Below are positions 16,213 to 23,880 of a DNA stretch of 64,000 nucleotides, piece after piece. The position numbers were made by a program, and so were the translations under genes. Each line of letters opens with the position of its first letter. The stretch's first letter is position 1. Where the stretch lies: assembly GCF_003287875.1 (NCBI RefSeq), contig NZ_QMKK01000046.1, positions 124,001 through 188,000 on the forward strand. The letters run 5' to 3'. The DNA is from Martinezella tropici (GTDB taxonomy: Bacteria; Pseudomonadota; Alphaproteobacteria; Rhizobiales; Rhizobiaceae). The notes beneath the pieces are model-generated. The model worked only from the letters and a program-made list of their open reading frames with translations. It ran no database searches and was not told the DNA's origin.

Positions 16213-16613
16213 CCGCTCGACGAGGACTCCCAGTCTTCGAAACGTAGCTTGGGGACGCGTTCAAACTCTCTGACGTTGTGCGTTATCAGGATCAGATCGC
16301 GGGCGACGGCTTGTCCCGCGATCAAAACGTCATAGGCACCGATTGGTGTGCCGAGAGAAGCAAGGCCTGCGCGAATTTCGCCGGCCGCACGGGCATCTTC
16401 CTTATCGAAATCCAGCGTCTCGAATTGCAAGGCATCGACACGCGCCAGATTGTCGGAAACGCGCTGGCCCTTGTAGGCGCCATAAAACAACTCATGTACG
16501 ACGATGGCCGGAATGGCGAAATCCTGCGGCTTGTGTCTGCGAAGCTCGTTGACGAAGCCGGGATGCCCTTTCATCAGGGCGATAACGGCATTGCTGTCCA
16601 GCAGATATTTCAC
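16209..16613 (-). CDS. vapC: VapC-type PIN-domain toxin (ribonuclease)
   Basis: A 134-residue PIN-domain protein. The acidic catalytic residues are visible: Asp6 (YLLDSNAVIA), Glu41 (VVHELFYGA) and Asp95 (IGAYDVLIA). THNVREF replaces the last acidic motif in the usual way. VapC toxins cleave tRNA or rRNA when freed from antitoxin. It overlaps the antitoxin gene by 4 bp (ATGA), the classic toxin-antitoxin arrangement. Confidence 0.9.
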   Translation of the reverse strand: MKYLLDSNAVIALMKGHPGFVNELRRHKPQDFAIPAIVVHELFYGAYKGQRVSDNLARVDALQFETLDFDKEDARAAGEIRAGLASLGTPIGAYDVLIAGQAVARDLILITHNVREFERVPKLRFEDWESSSSG

Positions 16614-16852
16614 TTGAAGATATCCAGCTCGGGGCGTTGCTGCTCAGCCGGCTCTTCCTCGGTTGCTTCTACGAAGTCTTGATCAACTGGCCCCGTAACA
16701 GACTCCAGCCAATCCCAATCTTCGGCGATCGGCTCCAGAATGATTGCTTTTCCCTGCCGGCGGATGCGCACTTCCTCGCCATCGAGGCGGAATTCCTTCG
16801 GCAATCGTACGGCCTGCGAGCGGCCGGACCAGAAGATCTTTGCGGTGTCCAT
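16610..16852 (-). CDS. vapB: VapB-type antitoxin, AbrB/VagC fold
   Basis: An 80-residue antitoxin with an N-terminal swapped-hairpin AbrB domain (TAKIFWSGRSQAVRLPKEFR) and an acidic, flexible C-terminus (ATEEEPAEQQRPELDIF) that would wrap around the toxin. The start at 16852 is set by GGGAG upstream; an earlier in-frame ATG would add 13 residues unlike the family. Translationally coupled to vapC and expected to repress its own promoter with VapC. Confidence 0.88.
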   Translation of the reverse strand: MDTAKIFWSGRSQAVRLPKEFRLDGEEVRIRRQGKAIILEPIAEDWDWLESVTGPVDQDFVEATEEEPAEQQRPELDIFK

Positions 16853-16866
16853 GCCATGGCTCCCTT

Positions 16867-16894
16867 GAGATATGACATTGATATATAGCATCTC
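16867..16894. promoter_or_regulatory. Candidate VapBC operator
   Basis: GAGAT and ATCTC, centred at 16880.5, flank an AT-rich stretch holding ATAT-7 nt-ATAT, directly upstream of vapB and overlapping where its promoter must lie. Inverted-repeat operators in this position are usual for VapBC autoregulation. Confidence 0.4.
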
Positions 16895-16917
16895 GAGCGC
16901 TATTTCAATTCGAGGCG

Positions 16918-17592
16918 TTATGATCCCGATTTTGTCGCCAGCCAGATGACATGGCGTGCACCAGTCTTGCCATTGGCGCGCGTGTTGACCACCTCGGCGG
17001 TAAAACCACTGTCGCGCAACCGCCTTGTGAAGCGCTCGTCAGGCCCTGAAGACCAGACCGCGAGCACGCCTCCCGGGCGCAGCGCATCGCGCGCTGCCTT
17101 CAGACCCTGATAGTCGTAAAGGCCGTCATTGGCCTCCGACGTAATGCCGTCCGGGCCGTTGTCGACATCGAGCAGGATGGCGTCGTAAGCCGTCTTTCTG
17201 GCACGGATGAGCGGACGCACGTCGCCCTCATGAATGGTGACCCGCGGATCGTCGAGACAGCCGTCAAAGACCGTTGCCATCGGTCCGCGTGCCCACGTCA
17301 CGACAGCCGGAACCAGCTCCGCAACGGTGATCTTGGCGTCCGCACCGAGTTCGCCGAGGGCCGCGCGCAGGGTAAAGCCCATGCCGAGGCCGCCGATCAG
17401 GACGTGCGGCGCTTTCCGGTCCTTGATCTTCTCGCAGGAAAGCGTTGCCAGCGCCCGCTCGGAGCCGCTCAAGCGGCTGTTCATCAACTCGTTGGTGCCA
17501 AGCATGATGGAAAATTCCTGGCCGCGCTGCTTCAGACGCAGCTTGCCGCCGCCGGGGATTTTCGCAGTATCGAGCAAGGTCCAGGGGATCAC
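16918..17592 (-). CDS. Spermidine-synthase-like SAM-dependent protein
   Basis: A 224-residue class I Rossmann-fold protein of the spermidine-synthase-like group: VLIGGLGMGFTLRAAL (motif I), ITVAELVPAVVTWAR, and ILLDVDNGPDG. The aminopropyltransferase active-site Asp-Tyr pattern is not clear, so methyltransferase or unknown activity is possible. I start it at GTG 17592 (VIPWTLLDTAKIPGGG) with GGAG upstream. A longer frame up to 17655 would take its first 17 residues from a palindromic repeat, which is unlikely to be original coding sequence. Confidence 0.75.
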   Translation of the reverse strand: MIPWTLLDTAKIPGGGKLRLKQRGQEFSIMLGTNELMNSRLSGSERALATLSCEKIKDRKAPHVLIGGLGMGFTLRAALGELGADAKITVAELVPAVVTWARGPMATVFDGCLDDPRVTIHEGDVRPLIRARKTAYDAILLDVDNGPDGITSEANDGLYDYQGLKAARDALRPGGVLAVWSSGPDERFTRRLRDSGFTAEVVNTRANGKTGARHVIWLATKSGS

Positions 17593-17608
17593 GGGCAAAT
17601 TCTCCAAA

Positions 17609-17649
17609 GCAATTCCAGAAAAACTGCGTAGCGGTTTTCCTGGAATTGC
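17609..17649. repeat. Rhizobial palindromic repeat
   Basis: GCAATTCCAG and CTGGAATTGC form the outer arms, with AAAACTGC / GCGGTTTT inside and a short loop. It lies upstream of the spermidine-synthase-like gene and resembles palindromes found between genes throughout rhizobial genomes. Confidence 0.7.
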
Positions 17650-17715
17650 ATGCAAACAGGTCGTTTCGAATTGCCCGGGACCATAGTCTCTGGAAGCTGC
17701 TAAGAACAGACGCGC

Positions 17716-19377
17716 CTATCCCAAACGGATATAGGGCACATCCTTTTTCGCGACTTCGTCTAGCGCTTCCTCATAGCCGGCATCGGCGTATCGCATGACG
17801 CCTAGCGCGGTGTCGTTGGTCAGTGCATGATCGAGCCGTTCGTCGGCGGCAGCCGTGCCGTCGGCAACTACGGTGACGCCGCAGCTCGTCATATAGCCGG
17901 CATAGCCGCCGCCGCCGGAGTGGACGACGACGAGATCGGCCATCGAGGAGCAGAGCATCATGGCGTCGATCAGCGGCCAGTCGGCGATGGCGTCGGAGCC
18001 GTCCTTCATGCGCTCGGTCATGATGTTCGGGTGTGCCATGGCGCCGGCATCCAGATGGTCGCGCGAGAAGGCGATCGGACCTTTGAGTTCGCCGCTCGCC
18101 ACGAGCTCATTGACGCGGCGGGCAAGCGCTGTCCGCTCGCCATGGCCGAGCCACGCGATGCGTGCCGGCAGTCCTTCGAAAGGCACGTGCTGACGGGCAA
18201 GCTTGATCCAGTTGGTGATGATCTTGTTGTCCGGGAACATGTCCAGCAGCAGATCGTCGATGCGGGCGATATCGCTCTCCTCGCCGGAAAGAGCCATCCA
18301 GCGGAAAGGCCCGATGGCACGGCAAAAGAGCGGCCGCAGATAGGCTTCGGTAAAGATCGGAATATCGAAGGCATTGGCGACGCCGCCTTCCTTCGCCTGC
18401 GTGCGGATGAGGTTGCCGTTGTCGAAGACTTCGGAACCCTTTTTCTGGAAATCCAGCATGGCCTTTACATGCTCGACGATCGAGGCGCGGCTTGCCGCCA
18501 TGAGCTGGCCCTGACCGTCGTCACGCAAGTCCCGAACCTGCTGCAGGTTCATGCCTTTCGGCACATAGCCATAGACGAGATCGTGCGCCGAGGTCTGATC
18601 GGTGACGATATCGGGCACGATGCCGCGGCGTGCAATCTCGGGATAGATCTCGGCCGCATTGCCGACGAGGCCGACGGAAAGCGCCCGCTTCTCCTTGACG
18701 GCCGCATCGATCATCGCCAGCGCCGAATCGAGATCGGGTGCGATTTCCTGCAGATAGCCGATCTCCTGGCGCTTCCTGGCGCGCTCCGCATCGATATCGA
18801 CGCAGAGGATAGCGGCCCCCGCCATGCGGCCGGCGAGCGGCTGCGCGCCGCCCATGCCGCCGAGACCGGCTGTGAGTACGAAACGGCCGAAGAGATCGCC
18901 GCCGAAGCGGCGCTCGGCAATGCGCATGAAGATTTCGTAGGTGCCCTGGATGACGCCCTGGCTGCCGATATATTGCCAGGCACCGGCCGTCAGGCCGCCC
19001 CAGCAGATAAGTCCCTTGCGCTGCAATTCGTAGAAGACTTCCGCCTTCGCCCACTGCCCGACGATATTGCAGTTCGCCATGATGACGAGCGGCGCCTTGT
19101 CATGCGTGCGAATGAGGCCGATCGGCTTGCCGGACTGGATGAGCAGCGTCTGGTTCTCATCCATTTCGGTGAGCGCCTTGACGATGCCCTTGTGCGCAGC
19201 CCAGTTGCGGGCCGCCTTGCCGAGGGCGGCGTAGACGACGAGATTGTCGGGATCTTCGCCGACCGAGAGCACGTTTTCGAGCAGGCGCAGCAGAGCCTCC
19301 TGCCGCCAACCCTTGGCACGCAGCTCCGGACCGCCCGGAATGGGGAATTTCGGGTGACGTGGATTGGCTTTCGGCAT
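17716..19377 (-). CDS. hutU: Urocanate hydratase (urocanase) family protein, divergent
   Basis: A 553-residue urocanase-family protein. Conserved urocanase segments are plain: QSGKPIGL, GSQGVIQGTYE, LTAGLGGMGGAQP (NAD-binding), VTDQTSAHD, RPLFCRAIGPFRW with the conserved Cys at 352, and KDGSDAIADWP. True urocanases add water to urocanate in histidine breakdown. Here the C-terminal motif that normally reads HHGGGVGMGxSQH is HSGGGGYAGYMTSC (from residue 486). It is the last gene of an operon lacking hutI, hutG and hutC, so a different substrate is plausible. The gene symbol reflects family, not proven function. Confidence 0.85.
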   Translation of the reverse strand: MPKANPRHPKFPIPGGPELRAKGWRQEALLRLLENVLSVGEDPDNLVVYAALGKAARNWAAHKGIVKALTEMDENQTLLIQSGKPIGLIRTHDKAPLVIMANCNIVGQWAKAEVFYELQRKGLICWGGLTAGAWQYIGSQGVIQGTYEIFMRIAERRFGGDLFGRFVLTAGLGGMGGAQPLAGRMAGAAILCVDIDAERARKRQEIGYLQEIAPDLDSALAMIDAAVKEKRALSVGLVGNAAEIYPEIARRGIVPDIVTDQTSAHDLVYGYVPKGMNLQQVRDLRDDGQGQLMAASRASIVEHVKAMLDFQKKGSEVFDNGNLIRTQAKEGGVANAFDIPIFTEAYLRPLFCRAIGPFRWMALSGEESDIARIDDLLLDMFPDNKIITNWIKLARQHVPFEGLPARIAWLGHGERTALARRVNELVASGELKGPIAFSRDHLDAGAMAHPNIMTERMKDGSDAIADWPLIDAMMLCSSMADLVVVHSGGGGYAGYMTSCGVTVVADGTAAADERLDHALTNDTALGVMRYADAGYEEALDEVAKKDVPYIRLG

Positions 19378-19394
19378 GATTGCTTTTCCTTTTG

Positions 19395-19612
19395 TTTGAT
19401 AGTCTTCCCTTCTCCCCGGCGGGGGTCCGAAGGACGGGTCGAGACGAGTGGCTCGACCCCGGTTGGTGGCCCGCCCTTCGGCAGGCGCAGTGTCCGGATG
19501 AGGGGGCGATGCGGCACATATCGTCTTCGCGTACCGCTCAGACGTTCGCTCCTTAGTCGCTCACCCCCTCATCTGTCCTGACGGACATCTTCTCCCCGCT
19601 GGGGAGAAGAGG
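19395..19612. repeat. REP-like palindromic repeat cluster (CTTCTCCCC/GGGGAGAAG type)
   Basis: The 254-bp spacer between the urocanase-like and TfoX-like genes contains CTTCTCCCC-GCT-GGGGAGAAG (19589-19609), TGTCC / GGACA (19574-19587), and an outer partner TTCTCCCCGGCGGGGG near 19400 with GATGAGGGG at about 19498. Related units recur at 37384-37575. I see no gene in it. Confidence 0.65.
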
Positions 19613-19631
19613 AGTGTTCTTCAATACTCAT

Positions 19632-19961
19632 TCATTTCGGCGGCAGGCCTTCGACGAAGTCCAGCGCGGCCAGAAGCAGCCGCTTGCGCAGCATGTCGTT
19701 GCCATAAGCTTCCGGCCCGGCGCGCACCCAGCCCTGCATTGTCCGTCCGCCCATCTGCATGCGGTTGACGTCGTGCTGCTGAACCGCCCAGCTATCGTTG
19801 CCCTTGCCGAGGCGGATCAGCATCCCGTCTTCGCGCGCGCCGCACAGTAGATGGCCGTTGAGAAGAAAAGCCCAGCCGCCGAACATCCCTTTTTCGCTAA
19901 GCCCGGGCCGTGGTCCGAGCTCCTCTCTCAGCAATTCTTCGAGACCTGCGTCACGCGCCAT
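19632..19961 (-). CDS. TfoX N-terminal-domain family protein
   Basis: A 109-residue protein of the TfoX/Sxy N-terminal family: the RDAGLEELLREEL opening helix, MFGGWAFLLNGHLLCG, and IRLGKGND are characteristic. The single-domain version is common in Rhizobiales and has no proven role in competence there. It lies between DUF917 and urocanase-like genes on the same strand but is separated from each by repeats (RIME1 upstream, REP-like downstream), so it may be an insertion into the operon rather than a functional member. Confidence 0.85.
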   Translation of the reverse strand: MARDAGLEELLREELGPRPGLSEKGMFGGWAFLLNGHLLCGAREDGMLIRLGKGNDSWAVQQHDVNRMQMGGRTMQGWVRAGPEAYGNDMLRKRLLLAALDFVEGLPPK

Positions 19962-19998
19962 CTGCGCCTCCTGCGCTTTTCAGGCTTTCTTGCCGGCC

Positions 19999-20113
19999 AG
20001 AGCGTGATGCCGAAAAGTGTATGCGGTTTTCGGACGACATCACGCTCTACTTCTTTGTCTCGAGAGCGGATTCAGATTTTAGGTCGAACAGACCTAAAAT
20101 CATCCGACTCTAG
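19999..20113. repeat. RIME1, copy B, overlapping the 3' end of the DUF917 gene
   Basis: Inverted relative to copy A at 7451-7564. AGAGCGTGATG / CATCACGCTCT bound the first palindrome (19999-20048); GATTTTAGGTC / GACCTAAAATC form the second (20075-20101, loop GAACA). The second palindrome is read as the last codons and stop of the DUF917 gene. Confidence 0.88.
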
Positions 20114-21193
20114 GGCGTATTTGGCGATCTCGATCCCCATGGCCTTTTCGACGGAGGGATAGACCGTTGGGTCGAGCACGCTGGCAGACAGCGGAATGAT
20201 GTCCATCGGCACATGCAGGATAAAGACCTTCATGCCTTCATGCAGCTGGCCGACGCTCAAAGGTTCGCCTTCCGGCGACAGCGTGGTGATGACGGAGGGG
20301 AAGGTTGCCAGCCGCTTTCCGCCGGCATCCTCGACCGCCATGTACTCGTTCATCACATGCATGATGACGGCCTTGTCGCCGCTGCCGACCGTGATGGTGC
20401 CGATGTCGAAGGCTTCCTTCGTATAGACGACGTCCTTCTTGGTGATCGTGCCTTCGGCCAGGATATGGCCGCCGGTGGTCTTGCAGATGGCGTCGATGAC
20501 GGCGCTGCCGCCTTGCTTTTCCGCCTCGATGATCGCCTCGCCGAGCGAAAGCGCCATGGAGATGCCGCCGAGCGCCGCATGCGTGCGGACGTAGGAAGCG
20601 CGAAGTGGGTTGCGGCAGGAGGCGATGAAGCCGCCGGACTGGTCGGAGGCCGCACGCAGGATCGGCGAAATCTTTGCCGTCGCGCCCTTCACGACGAGCT
20701 CGATATAGCGGTTCTCGGCGCGATTGCCGCCGACGGCGGTCTGGATCATCTGCTCGGGCGAACCGGCCATGCCGATCGAGCCCATATCACCAGTCGGATG
20801 GGCGCGGATGTCACCCACCGCGTCCACCACCTTCGTTCCGAGGATGGCCGATGGCAGCCAGCCGTTCAGCGTCGAGGACCGGCCGTTCTGGCCGATGATC
20901 AGGCCGGAAAGCTTTTCGCCAAGCTCGTCCTGCAGCAGCTGTACGGCTTTCACATAGTCGATGCCCTGCATTTCCCAGGGGGTGGTGGAGGCCGGCGCGC
21001 CGATGGCGGCCGCCGTCGCGATCCAGTCGTTTTCGTTGAGTTCGTCGATCGACACCAGTTCCGGCTTGCCGACATTGACGGCTGCGTAGCCGAGCATGCG
21101 GCCATGATCGGCCCAGCCGCCACCGCCTGCGGCGTAAACGGAGCCGCCCTTGACGGCCGCTTCAACATCCTTGGCAACGAGTATGCGTCCCAT
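20072..21193 (-). CDS. DUF917 family protein
   Basis: A 373-residue DUF917 protein (AAGGGGWADHGRMLGY near the start; WEMQGIDYVKAV; HPTGDMGSIGMAGSP). The family is of unknown activity and is often found beside hydantoinase, oxoprolinase or amidohydrolase genes. It starts 4 bp after the M20 hydrolase stop, so it is in that operon. The last 13 residues (LESDDFRSVRPKI) and the stop codon are encoded by RIME1, so the original terminus was probably just after KYA. Whether activity survives is unknown. Confidence 0.85.
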   Translation of the reverse strand: MGRILVAKDVEAAVKGGSVYAAGGGGWADHGRMLGYAAVNVGKPELVSIDELNENDWIATAAAIGAPASTTPWEMQGIDYVKAVQLLQDELGEKLSGLIIGQNGRSSTLNGWLPSAILGTKVVDAVGDIRAHPTGDMGSIGMAGSPEQMIQTAVGGNRAENRYIELVVKGATAKISPILRAASDQSGGFIASCRNPLRASYVRTHAALGGISMALSLGEAIIEAEKQGGSAVIDAICKTTGGHILAEGTITKKDVVYTKEAFDIGTITVGSGDKAVIMHVMNEYMAVEDAGGKRLATFPSVITTLSPEGEPLSVGQLHEGMKVFILHVPMDIIPLSASVLDPTVYPSVEKAMGIEIAKYALESDDFRSVRPKI

Positions 21194-21196
21194 CGG

Positions 21197-22471
21197 CTAC
21201 TCCCGGTTCTGTTTGAGGTTCTTGTCCATGTCGCGCACCGCTTCGAAAAGCACGGCGGCACCCATGGCGATGTCGTCATTCTCGGCCCATTCCTCGGCAC
21301 AATGGCTGCGGCCTTCCTTGCAGGGCACGAAGATCATGGCGGCAGGGGCGACCTTGGCGATCCAGGCCGTGTCGTGGCCGGCGCCGGAGGCCATGCGGCG
21401 ATGCTTGGCGCCGACAGTCTCGCAGGCGCGCTCGAGCGTTTCGAGCAGCACCGGAGCACCCGGCGTCGGCATATTGTCGGAGACGCGAACCGGCGGGTTG
21501 ATCGTCACGCCATAATCGGCGGCAATCGTCTTCACCTCACCGTCGATCCAGGTCAGGAAATCTTCCATGTCGCTGCGGATTTCGGCGCGGCCGTCGATCA
21601 GGAGCACGACCTTGGACGGCACGACATTGGCCGCATTCGGCTCGATGCGGAATTCGCCGACGGTTGCAGCAAAATGGCCCGGCGTTTTCGCCTGCTCGGC
21701 AGCGCGTTGACGAATATCGAGTACCAATTGCGAGGCCGCTACCAGCGCATCCGCACGGCGATCCATTGGCGTCGTGCCGGCATGGTCGGCGCGGCCTTCC
21801 ACGGTGATTTCGATGCGGGTGATGCCGGCGATTGCGGTGACGATGCCGATGTCCTTATTCTCGGCCTCCAGCACCGGACCCTGCTCGATATGCAGCTCCA
21901 GGAAGCCGGCGAGATCCGGCCGCTTCTGGGAGAGCAGCACGGAGGGATCGCCGCCGACTTCGGCAATGCCTTGAGAAAGCGTGCGGTCGCCGCTGACACG
22001 GGAGAGCCACGCCTCGGGGATCTGTCCGGTCATGCCGCGGCTGCCGATGCAGGAGACGCCGAATATGCTGACTTCTTCGGCGAGGAAATCGACGATCTCC
22101 AGATCATGGTCGAGCTCGATGCCGCGATCCCTAAGGGAGCGCGCGACTTCGAGCGCTGCGATCGTGCCGGCGATACCATCGAAACGGCCGCCATCGGGCA
22201 CGGTGTCGGAATGGGAGCCGACAAGGATCGTGCCGAGGCCAGGCTCGGCGCCGGCGCGCCGGCCGATCAGATTGCCGGCGGCGTCGATGCGGGTCTCAAG
22301 CCCTGCCGCCTTCATCCGTGCTTCGATATAGGCTCGCCCTTCGAGGAAGAGTGGCGAGAAGGCGCGGCGCGTCCACGGGTGGCCCGGATCGGTAATCCTT
22401 GCCAGCGCATCGATATCCTCAGCGATGCGATCGGCGTTTACGGGCAGGTTGTGGCGCTTGGGGTCGGTCAT
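21197..22471 (-). CDS. M20-family hydantoinase/carbamoylase-type amidohydrolase
   Basis: A 424-residue zinc-dependent N-carbamoyl-L-amino-acid hydrolase / allantoate amidohydrolase-like enzyme. Metal ligands appear in order: GSHSDTV, DGIAG, LAEEVSIFG, ELHIEQGP, and the C-terminal RSHCAEEW; SGAGHDT carries the substrate-side His. Unlike its operon neighbours it keeps every recognisable catalytic residue. It likely releases ammonia and CO2 from an N-carbamoyl (or formimino/ureido) product of the ring-opening enzyme encoded just upstream. Its ATG shares one base with the upstream stop (TGATG), indicating translational coupling. Confidence 0.88.
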   Translation of the reverse strand: MTDPKRHNLPVNADRIAEDIDALARITDPGHPWTRRAFSPLFLEGRAYIEARMKAAGLETRIDAAGNLIGRRAGAEPGLGTILVGSHSDTVPDGGRFDGIAGTIAALEVARSLRDRGIELDHDLEIVDFLAEEVSIFGVSCIGSRGMTGQIPEAWLSRVSGDRTLSQGIAEVGGDPSVLLSQKRPDLAGFLELHIEQGPVLEAENKDIGIVTAIAGITRIEITVEGRADHAGTTPMDRRADALVAASQLVLDIRQRAAEQAKTPGHFAATVGEFRIEPNAANVVPSKVVLLIDGRAEIRSDMEDFLTWIDGEVKTIAADYGVTINPPVRVSDNMPTPGAPVLLETLERACETVGAKHRRMASGAGHDTAWIAKVAPAAMIFVPCKEGRSHCAEEWAENDDIAMGAAVLFEAVRDMDKNLKQNRE

Positions 22472-23853
22472 CAGGCTGCATCTCCGGCAAGAATTTGGCG
22501 AGGCAAGGGACGGACGAAGCTGCCGGAGCCAGGTTCGGCCAGCACCTTCTGTCCCTCGGTGATCTGCTTGCCTCTAAGATAGGCGGCGGACACAGTCCAG
22601 GGCAGGCGAATGCCGTTATAAGGGCTCCAACCGACGACGTTGTTACCGCTGGCCGCCGCGTCATAAACCGTTTCGCGCGGTTCCAGCACGACGATATCGG
22701 CGTCCTTGCCCGGCGTCAGCGCGCCCTTGATATGGTCGAGGCGGAAATGCTTAGCCGGGTTTTCCGCCATCAGCTTCGCCGCCCAGGTCAGCGGTACGCC
22801 GCGCTCCAGGGCTCCCTTGACGAAGAGCGGCACCATGACCTCCAGTCCCGGCACGCCGGAAGCATTCGCCAGCATGTCCGGATTGGTTTTGCGGTTTTCC
22901 GACCAGCTGACGTGGTCGGTCGAGACGAGCCAGACATTGCCCTCCGCCACCTTGCGCCACAAGGTTTCCACTTCGGCACGCGGGCGGATCGGCGGATTAA
23001 TTTTCGCCTTGCCGCCAAGGCGCCGCACATCGTTTTCCTCGTCGAGCGTCAGGTAATGGATGCAGCACTCGACCGTCGCTTCGAAGCCGTCGCGGCGATA
23101 GGCACGGGCGATGTCGTAGCCGCGGCCGAGCGAGCAATGCACGACATGCGCCGGGCAGCCGGTATCCGCGCCCGTTTCGAAGATCGTGTGCATGGCCAGA
23201 AGCTCTGTGATAGGCGGACGGGACAGGCCGTGAGCGCGATAGTCGGTGATACCGCTCGCCTTCACCTGCTCCATGTAGGTGCGGACTGCTTCATCATCCT
23301 CATTGTGCACACCGGCGGTCAGGCCCGTGGGCGCGATGGCAGCAAAGCAGGCCTCGAGCAGGGCGGGCGGAATGCGGGGAAAGCGCTTGGGATCGGTGCC
23401 GAAGGTGGAGAATTTGAAGGCGGAAACGCCGGCCTCGACCATCTCGGCGATACGCGCCGGACCTTCTTCCGGATCGATCGTGCCGTAGAGGGCGAAGTCG
23501 ACGCGCGATTGCGGCGCGGCATGGTCGATCTTCTTCTTCACCGCTGCTGCCGAGCAGACGAGATTGCCTTCGTCATAGGGCATGTCGACGATGGTGGTGA
23601 CGCCGCCGGCGGCTGCCGAACGCGTCGACCAGACGAAATCCTCCTGGTCCTTCTGCGAGAGCGAATGCACTTGCGCATCGATCGCGCCGGGCAGGATCAG
23701 CGCCTTGCCGAGCAGGTGCCGCTCGCGTGCGGCCGGCGGCACGCCGATGCCGACCTCAGCGATCTTGCCCTCGCGCACGGCGACATAGCCGGCTTCCACG
23801 ATGCGTTCAGGCAGAACCACGGTGCCTTGCAGAACAAGATCGAAATCGGCCAT
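22471..23853 (-). CDS. Dihydropyrimidinase/allantoinase-like amidohydrolase with an altered metal motif
   Basis: A 460-residue cyclic-amidohydrolase of the dihydroorotase/hydantoinase/allantoinase family. Expected ligands are the carboxylated Lys at 147 (AFKFSTFG), His183 (GVHNEDDE), His239 (HVVHCS) and Asp313 (STDHVSW). The first motif, normally HxH, is IDAQVHS: Gln61 replaces the first His, leaving His63. It probably opens a five- or six-membered cyclic amide ring, perhaps with one metal or altered geometry. Second gene of the operon, 28 bp after the lyase-like gene and coupled to the M20 hydrolase. Confidence 0.85.
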   Translation of the reverse strand: MADFDLVLQGTVVLPERIVEAGYVAVREGKIAEVGIGVPPAARERHLLGKALILPGAIDAQVHSLSQKDQEDFVWSTRSAAAGGVTTIVDMPYDEGNLVCSAAAVKKKIDHAAPQSRVDFALYGTIDPEEGPARIAEMVEAGVSAFKFSTFGTDPKRFPRIPPALLEACFAAIAPTGLTAGVHNEDDEAVRTYMEQVKASGITDYRAHGLSRPPITELLAMHTIFETGADTGCPAHVVHCSLGRGYDIARAYRRDGFEATVECCIHYLTLDEENDVRRLGGKAKINPPIRPRAEVETLWRKVAEGNVWLVSTDHVSWSENRKTNPDMLANASGVPGLEVMVPLFVKGALERGVPLTWAAKLMAENPAKHFRLDHIKGALTPGKDADIVVLEPRETVYDAAASGNNVVGWSPYNGIRLPWTVSAAYLRGKQITEGQKVLAEPGSGSFVRPLPRQILAGDAA

Positions 23854-23880
23854 GTGTATTCTCTCCGCTCGTCGGTTGGT

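Noticed and set aside
7451..20113. RIME1 copies as CRISPR repeats or insertion-sequence ends
   Set aside because: Only two inverted copies 12 kb apart, no regular spacers, no transposase and no target duplications; they fit the known RIME1 element.
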